Positions 27,251 to 34,538 of a DNA stretch of 34,538 nt are shown in pieces. The first letter of the stretch is position 1. The number at the start of each line of letters is the position of its first letter. The notes beneath the pieces were generated by a model, which was given only the letters and a program-made list of their open reading frames with translations, searched no databases and was not told the origin of the DNA. This stretch comes from Deltaproteobacteria bacterium (lineage in GTDB: Bacteria; UBA10199; 2-02-FULL-44-16; JAAZCA01): assembly GCA_018645265.1 (NCBI GenBank), contig JABGOS010000091.1:1-34538 (forward strand), written 5' to 3'. The position numbers and the translations under genes were made by a program.

Positions 27251-28647
27251 TGTTTTAGTTGTTGGTTTATGTGATAGCACCAATGCCAAGGTTCAAAGTC
27301 TATTCCACTCATATTTGTTTTTGTGTAGGTTTGTTTAAATCCGTATTTAGATGCATTCTCCTCCAGCCATCTATATTCTTTGCTATCTTCGGAGACGGCC
27401 TTTCCAGTGCTCGCGTTTCCAAAATCTATGGCTAGTCTGTCAGTACATACGTGCTCGCTATTTTTAGGCAGTGCCACCAACGCTAAAGCCTTGGAAAGAC
27501 AATATCCGTTTTTCCTTATACTGGAAAGAATCAAAAAAATCTGGTACCCGTCTGAGCGATAGGCGGAATTTATCTTTAAGGAGACCTTTTCTTTTGATGC
27601 GTCAACCAAAAGTGAGATCAGAGCGTCCGTTGCGTCGGAATTTAACCAAAAGGATTTCTCGTTTCCAAGCTGATCTTTCTGTTTAAACGTCACGAATATA
27701 TTCTTGTCGAACGACCTATTACATTCGATATCGTGTTCACCTAAGATTTTATTTGATCGAATTAAGAGATTCTTTATGAACTCCCCTTCATCTGGAGTCA
27801 GTAATGCCATGAGGTCGTTCCGTGTGGTAAGGGATGCCATTCCCGTTTTTATGTCGAATGCTAAATTGCTGAATATCTTTGCAATTAGATAATCAATTCT
27901 GCGTGCATCGATTTCATTCAGCATGAAGTCGCAACTTGTCGAACCCGAATCAAGGGCAGCAATCGGGGGAAGGTAGTATTGTATAAGTTCATAAAAAATA
28001 TTAGCCCCTGAATTCATAAAGCTATCTGGTGGTTTTCCTTTAGTTATAAGTTTAGGGTTAGGGAGGATTGACGCAAGGAAGGCAGCCTCGTGTGGCCCAA
28101 TTTCAGCCGGTGTATTTTTAAAATAATATTGTGAGGCGTTACCTATTCCAAAAATACAAGGTCCCCACTCCGCTACATTGAGATAAAGCTCCAAAATCCT
28201 CTTCTTGGACAGTTTATTTTCAAGTTTGAATGTAATGATTGCCTCTTTAATCTTTCGAAAAATATTTTTTGAGGGTGTCATGTAGAGATTTTTTGCTAAT
28301 TGCATCGTGATTGAGCTTCCACCCCATACAAATTCTCCATGGCGGATATTAGCCTTGAGCGCGTGATATATGTTCCCCCAATTTAATCCTCTATGATAAT
28401 AGAATTGTGGGTCCTCAGCTAAGATGACGGCATTTGATAGAAACGGGGAGATCTCGTTCAACTGGTGCCATCTTTGAAGCGATACCTCGGGACACTTGAT
28501 CTTGATGAATGAGGTTGTGTTTGGATTTCTATCGATAAGATCGCTTACGTTGGGAGTGGTGAAATAGATAAACAAAAGCAACGATGTTAAAATAAACACT
28601 ATCAATACAAGGGAGAACCCCGCTGCTTTCATAGCTGATTTTATCAT
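27247..28647 (-). CDS. Bimodular peptidoglycan enzyme: GT51 transglycosylase N-terminal, VanY-like M15 D,D-carboxypeptidase C-terminal
   Basis: GT51: LAEDPQFYYHRGLNWG, WGGSSITMQLAKNLYM, RKIKEAI, KKRILELYLNVAEWG. M15/VanY: INSAYRSDGYQIFL, KNSEHVCTDRLAIDFG, YRWLEENASKYGFKQTY, FEPWHWCYHIN. N-terminal TM anchor. Confidence 0.88.
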   Translation of the reverse strand: MIKSAMKAAGFSLVLIVFILTSLLLFIYFTTPNVSDLIDRNPNTTSFIKIKCPEVSLQRWHQLNEISPFLSNAVILAEDPQFYYHRGLNWGNIYHALKANIRHGEFVWGGSSITMQLAKNLYMTPSKNIFRKIKEAIITFKLENKLSKKRILELYLNVAEWGPCIFGIGNASQYYFKNTPAEIGPHEAAFLASILPNPKLITKGKPPDSFMNSGANIFYELIQYYLPPIAALDSGSTSCDFMLNEIDARRIDYLIAKIFSNLAFDIKTGMASLTTRNDLMALLTPDEGEFIKNLLIRSNKILGEHDIECNRSFDKNIFVTFKQKDQLGNEKSFWLNSDATDALISLLVDASKEKVSLKINSAYRSDGYQIFLILSSIRKNGYCLSKALALVALPKNSEHVCTDRLAIDFGNASTGKAVSEDSKEYRWLEENASKYGFKQTYTKTNMSGIDFEPWHWCYHINQQLKQ

Positions 28648-29988
28648 TTAGAAAGGACAGGCGATTCTACGGTTTTATGAAGCAATTCATCAGCCCATGT
28701 TTTGTAATACAGTGTGAACGATGTGCCAGAGCCACCTTTTGAGGAATCGGTTACTTTTTCCTTTAACCTAATTGCCCAAGAGCCTGAGGATGTATTCTCA
28801 TCCGGGAGAAGTGGTATAAATATATTAACAATATCCGCTGTTACGTTTTCTTGTTTGGTGGAAAAGCATCTAGCGGCACTGTCCTCCGCATCGGTGCCAC
28901 CAGCCTCGCCGTACAAGCAATAGTTAAATGGGTAAGCAAGGGGGTTATTTATAATTTTGTTATTGTATGTGGAGCCGAGGTCACCAAAGTTGGCAAGGGG
29001 GTCTTCAAGCAAAGCAGTTCCTACATTTATATATTCATCGGCTTTAATTCCTAAATATGGTTTTGCGGGATCTCCAAAAAATTTCATGTAACTGAATGGC
29101 CTTTTGTGCGTTACAGCACCTGTGCCAGATGCCTTGTAATTCTCCTGATCACCTGTGCGCATTTCAACGTAGGCCGCTTTTACGTTAGAGAGATCCCAGT
29201 TTATTACGAAGGCACCCTCCCTAACGGCGTTGGCGCAAGCCCCAACTGAATCGGAACATTGAAGATCGGAGGGTATCCAGTCTGGATGGTCATCATTGTT
29301 GAAATCTCCACAGTAGCATCCGGTTAACGATGCTGATGTCTCAGCCTGTTCCTCACCCTCATTTAATGTGCTATCCGTTGTGCCAAATGGATTTTTATAA
29401 TCACCGCCTACGCTTTCCGAAGGGGAAGCCTGTATGCCATTCGATGAAAGCACATTGAAATGCTTTGAATAGGTTTTCATCTTGCCGTTGGATAAAAATA
29501 TTTCGATCTTTCCAGGACTGGAAGTGTCCGGCACTGTGATGCTGAATTTGCCCGAAGTGGAAGGAGGTTGTAATGGAGCGTCTTCCGCTCCTGCTTGCGA
29601 ATCGTCTGCGGAGAGCTCGTCGATAGGTAAATTTTCATCCTGCGTTGAACCGTCTGCTGCAATTTCGATTTCTGTTTTGGTTTCAGATGTTGGAATGTCG
29701 GATATCGACAAGGCTCCCATGTTGATCATCTGTACTGCTGAGCTTCCAAAGACCACTTCATAGTCAGATGTATAGTTTGAAACATCCAATTGAATTACCG
29801 TTCCAGGCAAACCGGACTCGGGTGATACGCTATTTATTACCGGTACGAACAGTAATTCAGAATTGCCAACCCCCCCCGCTTTTCGGATTGCACTGCGTCA
29901 TCAGTATGAATGAAAATGAAACCAGCAGTAGAAGGATTGTTCTGTAGAAGTTCGTGTGAATGATATTATTCTTAAAAAGGTTTCTCAT
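28644..29988 (-). CDS. IPT/TIG-like lipoprotein-like surface protein, interrupted by a frameshift at a G8 tract
   Basis: SD GGAGG then ATG at 29988 encodes MRNLFKNNIIHTNFYRTILLLLVSFSFILMTQCNPKSGG; at the G8 tract (29870-29877) the frame shifts and stops after ~43 aa. Removing one G joins it to VGNSELLFVPVINSVSPESGLPGTVIQLDVSNYTSDYEVVFG.. (track ORF 28644-29810). Confidence 0.8.
29870..29877 (-). repeat. Homopolymer G8 tract (C8 on plus strand) inside coding sequence
   Basis: Direct count: 'aattgccaac cccccccgct'. Confidence 0.95.
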
Positions 29989-30234
29989 GGCCGACCTCCA
30001 ATAAACCCCCACATTATGAACGACACCCTATTAATAGCAAAGCCTGTGCCGGAAATGGCATTTTATCTCAAAAATAAGCTCAATATCAGCAATCAAAATA
30101 TACATTTAATGATCCTCTATTGCGAATAAATCCACCATTCTGCGCCCACTTTGCACATATATATCTTCGGCAGGTGGCACAGGTATAGTTGCCTGCGCTA
30201 TTCTATTAGTCATATCATGCGGTTATAGCCCAAC

Positions 30235-30257
30235 AAAAAAGTGTCCGACGCTTTTTT
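30235..30257. repeat. Palindromic element copy 2: AAAAAAGTGTC-C-GACGCTTTTTT
   Basis: Same core as 13428-13450 with one A>G difference in the right arm. Confidence 0.85.
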
Positions 30258-30339
30258 GAGGGATTATTTGCAGGATCTCAAAAAGAAGGGCATAGGATTT
30301 ACTTTTCAGTACCTTAGTAGAAATGAGGGATTATTTATC

Positions 30340-31728
30340 GTGAAAAAAATATCAACAGCGATTAAAGCCGGATATGGAGCTGCTGAAGCTTCAAGCTCTA
30401 TAGTCTTTACCCTCTTCTATACCTTCGGGATGATGTTCTTTACAGATGTGCTGAAGCTCAGCCCTGGCTTTGCGGGGGCGCTCTTCGCAATAGGTCTTCT
30501 GTGGGATGCATTTGTAGATCCAGCGGTGGGTATGATATCAGATAGACTTAAATCGAAATATGGCAGGAGGAGGCCTTTTATAATTGCTGTAGCGTTACCT
30601 CTTGGCTTAATCACATGGCTTCACTTTACAAATTTTCATCTAGGGCCGCTTGCCACAAAGATTTATTTCGTATGCATCGTAATTCTATATTTCACAGCGT
30701 ATTCAGTTTTGGAAACTCCGCACCTTGCCCTAGCTGCGGAGATGACTAAGGATTATGATGAGCGCACAGGGCTTCTCGCTTGGAGAGCAGGCTGGAGTCA
30801 GCTTGGTTCGGTAATTGCCGGTCCAGGTGCTCTGGCGCTTATAGTATATTTTCAGAAGCTCTCGGGAGATAAGGCGATGGGTTGGTCCCTTATGGCTGCT
30901 TCACTGGCCCTTATTTCAGTTCCCCTCATAGTAATATCGTGGCGTGTGACAAGGGGATTCGAACTCTTTGCTGAGAGAGCAGATTTTAAACTCAAGGATA
31001 TCTTCAGTGGCCCTCTTAAAAACAAACCCTTTCGTTATACCATAGGGCTATACACGCTGAGCCTTGTAGCTGTAACTATCAGCGGTGGCGCTGGAATGTA
31101 TTTTATGCAGTATGTGATGAAGTTCTCGCAAACACAGCTTTCCATAGCGCTGTTTATAATCGTCGGAGTGGCAATACTGTGGATTCCATTGATAGAATAT
31201 GTTTCGGCAAAGATTGGCAAGCGCGGTGCCTGGATTGTCTTTGTAGGTGCCTGGGCTCTGGCACATGGGATAGGCATTCAGTTCTTTGCCCGTCCTGAGT
31301 GGCCGTACCTCACATATTTTCTGTTCTTATTTACTGGTGCAGGATTTGCATCGGTATTTCTTATTGGATGGTCTGTTATATCCGATTGTATAGAGGTTGA
31401 TGAATTCAAAACCGGATTTAGGCGTGAGGGATTATACTTCGGTGTAATATTCTTCATCCAAAAGATCTTGTGCGCGGCGGCGATGTGGAGTTTTGGAATA
31501 GTACTTCATAAAGTAGGATATATTGCTGATGTTGCACAAAAACCTGCAGCGCTGATGGGAATAAGAACTGTTAGTGGTATATCCGTTGCGGTGCTCCTGG
31601 TTGTTAGCATCCTATTTTGTATTAAAATGCCAATGACAAGAGGTAGACATAGGGCATTGTTGGAGGCTATTAAATTGAAAAATGAGGGGAAAACTTATGA
31701 CGATAAAGAGATCGAAGCCCTTTTATAG
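30340..31728 (+). CDS. MFS transporter of the GPH (glycoside-pentoside-hexuronide:cation symporter, MelB-like) family
   Basis: GYGAAEASSSIVFTLFYTFGMMFFTDVLKLSPGFAGALFAIGLLWDAFVDPAVGMISDRLKSKYGRRRPFI; start probably GTG 30340 (SD GAGGG) rather than track start 30241, which lies inside the palindrome. Confidence 0.88.
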   Translation: MKKISTAIKAGYGAAEASSSIVFTLFYTFGMMFFTDVLKLSPGFAGALFAIGLLWDAFVDPAVGMISDRLKSKYGRRRPFIIAVALPLGLITWLHFTNFHLGPLATKIYFVCIVILYFTAYSVLETPHLALAAEMTKDYDERTGLLAWRAGWSQLGSVIAGPGALALIVYFQKLSGDKAMGWSLMAASLALISVPLIVISWRVTRGFELFAERADFKLKDIFSGPLKNKPFRYTIGLYTLSLVAVTISGGAGMYFMQYVMKFSQTQLSIALFIIVGVAILWIPLIEYVSAKIGKRGAWIVFVGAWALAHGIGIQFFARPEWPYLTYFLFLFTGAGFASVFLIGWSVISDCIEVDEFKTGFRREGLYFGVIFFIQKILCAAAMWSFGIVLHKVGYIADVAQKPAALMGIRTVSGISVAVLLVVSILFCIKMPMTRGRHRALLEAIKLKNEGKTYDDKEIEALL

Positions 31729-32521
31729 TAAAAGAGTTTATTTTATAGGTCTGAGCGTTCTTTTCCTTTCGATCTTCTTTGTGAATTACGCGGCAGCTTA
31801 TGATGAGAGCTTCCCAGTAGACATGACTGAGATGGTCCAAGCCTTCAATGAAGGTGGTAAAAAAATCAGCGGTGGTGTCGATATGACATTGATCTCCAGA
31901 TACGTCTGGCGTGGTCAATATTACACCCAGGGTCCGGGATGGCAGCCTGAGGGGTTTGTTTCTGGCTATGGTTTTACCGGTTCAGTTTGGGGCTCGATGG
32001 CGCTCGGCAATGAACAATATCAGGGCAAATTTTCCGAAATAGACCTGAGTTTGATTTACGCCAAGGAGATCTATGGGCTTACGATTGCCCCAGGATACGT
32101 TCACTATTTTTATCCGGTAGGCGGCGCAGCGTCCACGGGGGAACTCTTCCTGATGTTGGATTATAAATTTAAGTATTTGCACATCTTTACGAGCCAATTC
32201 TTCGACGTAAAGGAATACAGAAAATCATATTATGGCGCATTCGGTGTAGCCTTCCTATATGATTTTAAGGAGCGTTTTTCCCTTAAGACTGCAGCCTCCA
32301 CATCCTGGGGAGATCCGCGTTTCAATGAAGCTTATTTCACCGTGGATAAATGGACTTCAACAGTTGTTTCACTTGATGTTAGCTTGGGCATTGAAGTTCT
32401 AAAGTGGCTATTTATTAAACCAGGGGCTACATACGATATTGTGGTCGATGGTGATCTTAGAAAGGCAACGGGGGAACCCAATCTAATTACGGTCGGAGTG
32501 GATGTAGGGTTTGCGTTTTAA
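31697..32521 (+). CDS. Outer-membrane beta-barrel protein with signal peptide
   Basis: MTIKRSKPFYSKRVYFIGLSVLFLSIFFVNYAAA signal; GGVDMTLISRYVWRGQYYTQGPGWQPEG..; C-terminal ITVGVDVGFAF. Start codon lies inside the upstream transporter gene. Confidence 0.8.
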   Translation: MTIKRSKPFYSKRVYFIGLSVLFLSIFFVNYAAAYDESFPVDMTEMVQAFNEGGKKISGGVDMTLISRYVWRGQYYTQGPGWQPEGFVSGYGFTGSVWGSMALGNEQYQGKFSEIDLSLIYAKEIYGLTIAPGYVHYFYPVGGAASTGELFLMLDYKFKYLHIFTSQFFDVKEYRKSYYGAFGVAFLYDFKERFSLKTAASTSWGDPRFNEAYFTVDKWTSTVVSLDVSLGIEVLKWLFIKPGATYDIVVDGDLRKATGEPNLITVGVDVGFAF

Positions 32522-32524
32522 GAT

Positions 32525-33328
32525 TTATAGTTCACAGAGTTCTTCGTATCTCTTCTGTGCTTTTTCGATGTAGAGAGGGTCGTCAATGGATATCTCGATT
32601 GCACCCTCAGGACACGCCATGGCGCACCTGCCACAGCCTGCGCAACCTTTGCCGATGAGAGCCTTGCCCTTTTTCATTTTAATCGCACTGACGAAACACT
32701 CTTCCTTACATTTTCCGCAGCCGATGCATTTTTCAGGATCTACCTTGATTGTAAGGCCATCCAAAAAACGATATACGCCCTTGCGGCGAAGGTACGCGGG
32801 CATATATTTAGAATATCTCATGCAACAACAGCAGCTGCAGCAGAAACATACGGCAAGAAAACGTACTCCAGAGGTTACCCCGAAGTATGAATTGTCCATC
32901 GTCGTTCTTCCGACGTAGGGGATGAGCCCCTTGTCATCCTGTGCTTTCTTAACACGCTCCAATGCTTCCGCTTCACTAACCTTCCGGCCATATTTTTCAG
33001 GGATATCAGTGTCAGCATTTCCGAGGAACATGCATGATAGATCTTCAGAGTGATTTTTACATGAGAGCAGTGCCCTGCATTCGCATTTATGGAGAAGTAT
33101 CCTGCTCTTCGCTTTTTTTATGAGATTTTCAAGGAGGACTATTGGTTGTGGTGTGTCCTGTGGTAGCTTTATCCTATCGTATGTTGGCAAAAATACAGAA
33201 TCCCAGTTGCCAGGTTTCGTATATGGGTTGATGTAGTGATAACCGGGTATCCATTCAAGCGCAAAGAGCAGTCCCAGCAACTTGAATGAAAAGGGGTCTC
33301 TTCTCTTTGTTATGACTGTATGATGCAC
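32525..33328 (-). CDS. Iron-sulfur protein with Cys-rich motif CFCCSCCCC and two C-terminal 4Fe-4S ferredoxin motifs
   Basis: CIGCGKCKEECFVSAI and CAGCGRCAMACPEGAI; CFCCSCCCCMRY around 32819-32848; additional HKCECRALLSCKNH. Confidence 0.88.
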   Translation of the reverse strand: MHHTVITKRRDPFSFKLLGLLFALEWIPGYHYINPYTKPGNWDSVFLPTYDRIKLPQDTPQPIVLLENLIKKAKSRILLHKCECRALLSCKNHSEDLSCMFLGNADTDIPEKYGRKVSEAEALERVKKAQDDKGLIPYVGRTTMDNSYFGVTSGVRFLAVCFCCSCCCCMRYSKYMPAYLRRKGVYRFLDGLTIKVDPEKCIGCGKCKEECFVSAIKMKKGKALIGKGCAGCGRCAMACPEGAIEISIDDPLYIEKAQKRYEELCEL

Positions 33329-33346
33329 TATGGTTATTTTTAGCGT

Positions 33347-33387
33347 AATTTAGAGCTCTTTACCATGTGAAATTTCAATTTAGAGCT
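33347..33387. promoter_or_regulatory. Direct repeat aatttagagct x2, spaced 30 bp start-to-start, in a divergent intergenic region
   Basis: aatttagagct at 33347-33357 and 33377-33387, between the iron-sulfur protein (-) and the sensor gene (+). Confidence 0.4.
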
Positions 33388-33448
33388 GACTAATTATAGT
33401 AGCTTAACAGCGATCAATTTGTTAAAAATATTACTTCAAGGGGGATCC

Positions 33449-34538
33449 GTGTTTAGCCATATAGTAACGGTCATCGCTTTCGGTTGCATCTTTCTAAATC
33501 TCTTTCTGGGTCTTTTGGCCCTGACGCAAAGCCGTAAAAATAGCATCCATTGTCCCTTCTTTATGATGAACGCAGTTCTCGTCCTATGGAATGTCGCTTA
33601 TTATGTGACGGTGCAAACTGGTTTTCTGCAGGTTGCCGATATTGTCGTCCTTGAATGTACTGCGGTCCTTATTCCCGCGGTTGTCCTTCATTTTATTGTA
33701 CGGTTTACCGGAATTGCACGTAGAGGATTCTGGATCTTGTTTGGATATGCCGCAGCTCTTGCCTGGTGTTGCATCTTTATCTTCACGTCACTTGAGATAT
33801 GGAAGACTACAGCGGGCCTAGTAGGGATAACTACGCTTGTGATAGGGACGATCTGCGCTATCATGTTGATTAATGCCCTGAGAAGAACCCCGGAAGGCGG
33901 CGAGAAAAAATGTCTTGCCGTAATAACCTTCGGCTTCTTCATGTACTTTGTGCTTGGTCTAACAGATTACCTCTGTTGTTTTTTGTGGGATCTCTATTTG
34001 TTTACGAGCATGATAGGTAGCCTTATTTTTTCGCTATGCATTGCATGGGCGGTATTCACATATCAGCTGCTCGACCTTCGAGAATCTATTCGCCAAGCAA
34101 TATGGGCAGCCACATTGTTCGTTCTTACATATTTTCTCTATTTAGGTGCCCATCGTTTGGTCATGCCCATACCTGGAATGGAACCACTTGCTCTCGTAAT
34201 AGGCATACTCGCTGTAGCCTTCATCCTCAGCCCGCTGGGCCCTTCAAGAATACGCGAGGCTATTCATTCTATCTTCTTTCCGGATAAGATGACGTTAGTC
34301 GACATTATCAATCGCTTTATGTCCGAGGAAGTCGGCATAAATAGCGTGGAAAATTTGGTTACCCTCTATCTGGGCAGTATTACTGAGGGCCTATCAGCTC
34401 ATTCCGGAATGCTATATCTACATGATGATACAGATAAACTCTTGCTCGTCGGTTTTTCTGGAGATGGTCATCCTCTTTCGCTTCCGAAAATAATTTCCGG
34501 CAAGGAGCGGGAGGTGTTTAGGGGGATCCGAGGGTTTC
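33449..34538 (+). CDS. N-terminal part of a 7TM membrane sensor (probable histidine kinase), runs off the window
   Basis: Manual translation from GTG 33449 stays open to 34538: MFSHIVTVIAFGCIFLNLFLGLLALTQSRKNSIHCPFFMMNAVLVLWNVAYYV...SIRQAIWAATLFVLTYFLYLGA..FFPDKMTLVDIINRFMSEEVGINSVENLVTLYLGSITEGL.. Several TMs followed by a GAF-like region. Absent from the ORF track because it has no in-window stop. Confidence 0.75.
   Translation, partial: MFSHIVTVIAFGCIFLNLFLGLLALTQSRKNSIHCPFFMMNAVLVLWNVAYYVTVQTGFLQVADIVVLECTAVLIPAVVLHFIVRFTGIARRGFWILFGYAAALAWCCIFIFTSLEIWKTTAGLVGITTLVIGTICAIMLINALRRTPEGGEKKCLAVITFGFFMYFVLGLTDYLCCFLWDLYLFTSMIGSLIFSLCIAWAVFTYQLLDLRESIRQAIWAATLFVLTYFLYLGAHRLVMPIPGMEPLALVIGILAVAFILSPLGPSRIREAIHSIFFPDKMTLVDIINRFMSEEVGINSVENLVTLYLGSITEGLSAHSGMLYLHDDTDKLLLVGFSGDGHPLSLPKIISGKEREVFRGIRGF

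Noticed and set aside
1-34538. tRNA/rRNA genes, CRISPR arrays, prophage or transposase genes
   Set aside because: Looked for T-arm-like motifs, regularly spaced repeats and integrase/transposase motifs by eye; none supported.

Overview
The window is a gene-dense, roughly mid-GC bacterial chromosomal segment. It looks Gram-negative because it carries outer-membrane barrels and a lipoprotein-like gene. The split atpI-atpB-atpE cluster resembles what is seen in 'delta-proteobacterial' lineages, but taxonomy is inference only. I saw no rRNA, tRNA, CRISPR array or transposase. Main blocks, left to right: (1) a truncated MFS transporter and tryptophanase; (2) an M42 peptidase and a Lon-like AAA protease with a lysine-repeat tail; (3) an ADP-forming acyl-CoA synthetase, indolepyruvate oxidoreductase iorA/iorB and an aminotransferase, together suggesting aromatic amino-acid fermentation; (4) atpI-atpB-atpE; (5) hpnH-hpnG, an unknown membrane-anchored protein, and adenine deaminase; (6) housekeeping and small unknown genes; (7) a lipoprotein-like IPT gene broken by a G8 homopolymer, overlapping by 4 nt a GT51 glycosyltransferase-VanY/M15 peptidase fusion; (8) a GPH-type transporter with an outer-membrane protein, a Cys-rich polyferredoxin, and a 7TM sensor running off the right edge that the ORF track missed. 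Strongest leads: the G8-interrupted lipoprotein coupled to the GT51-M15 fusion (possible phase-variable cell-wall cassette, or an indel error), a duplicated palindrome AAAAAGTGTCCGAC(A/G)CTTTTT at two gene boundaries, a ferredoxin-domain-less IorA, and an unknown protein overlapping hpnG. All family calls come from reading the translations; no searches were run.
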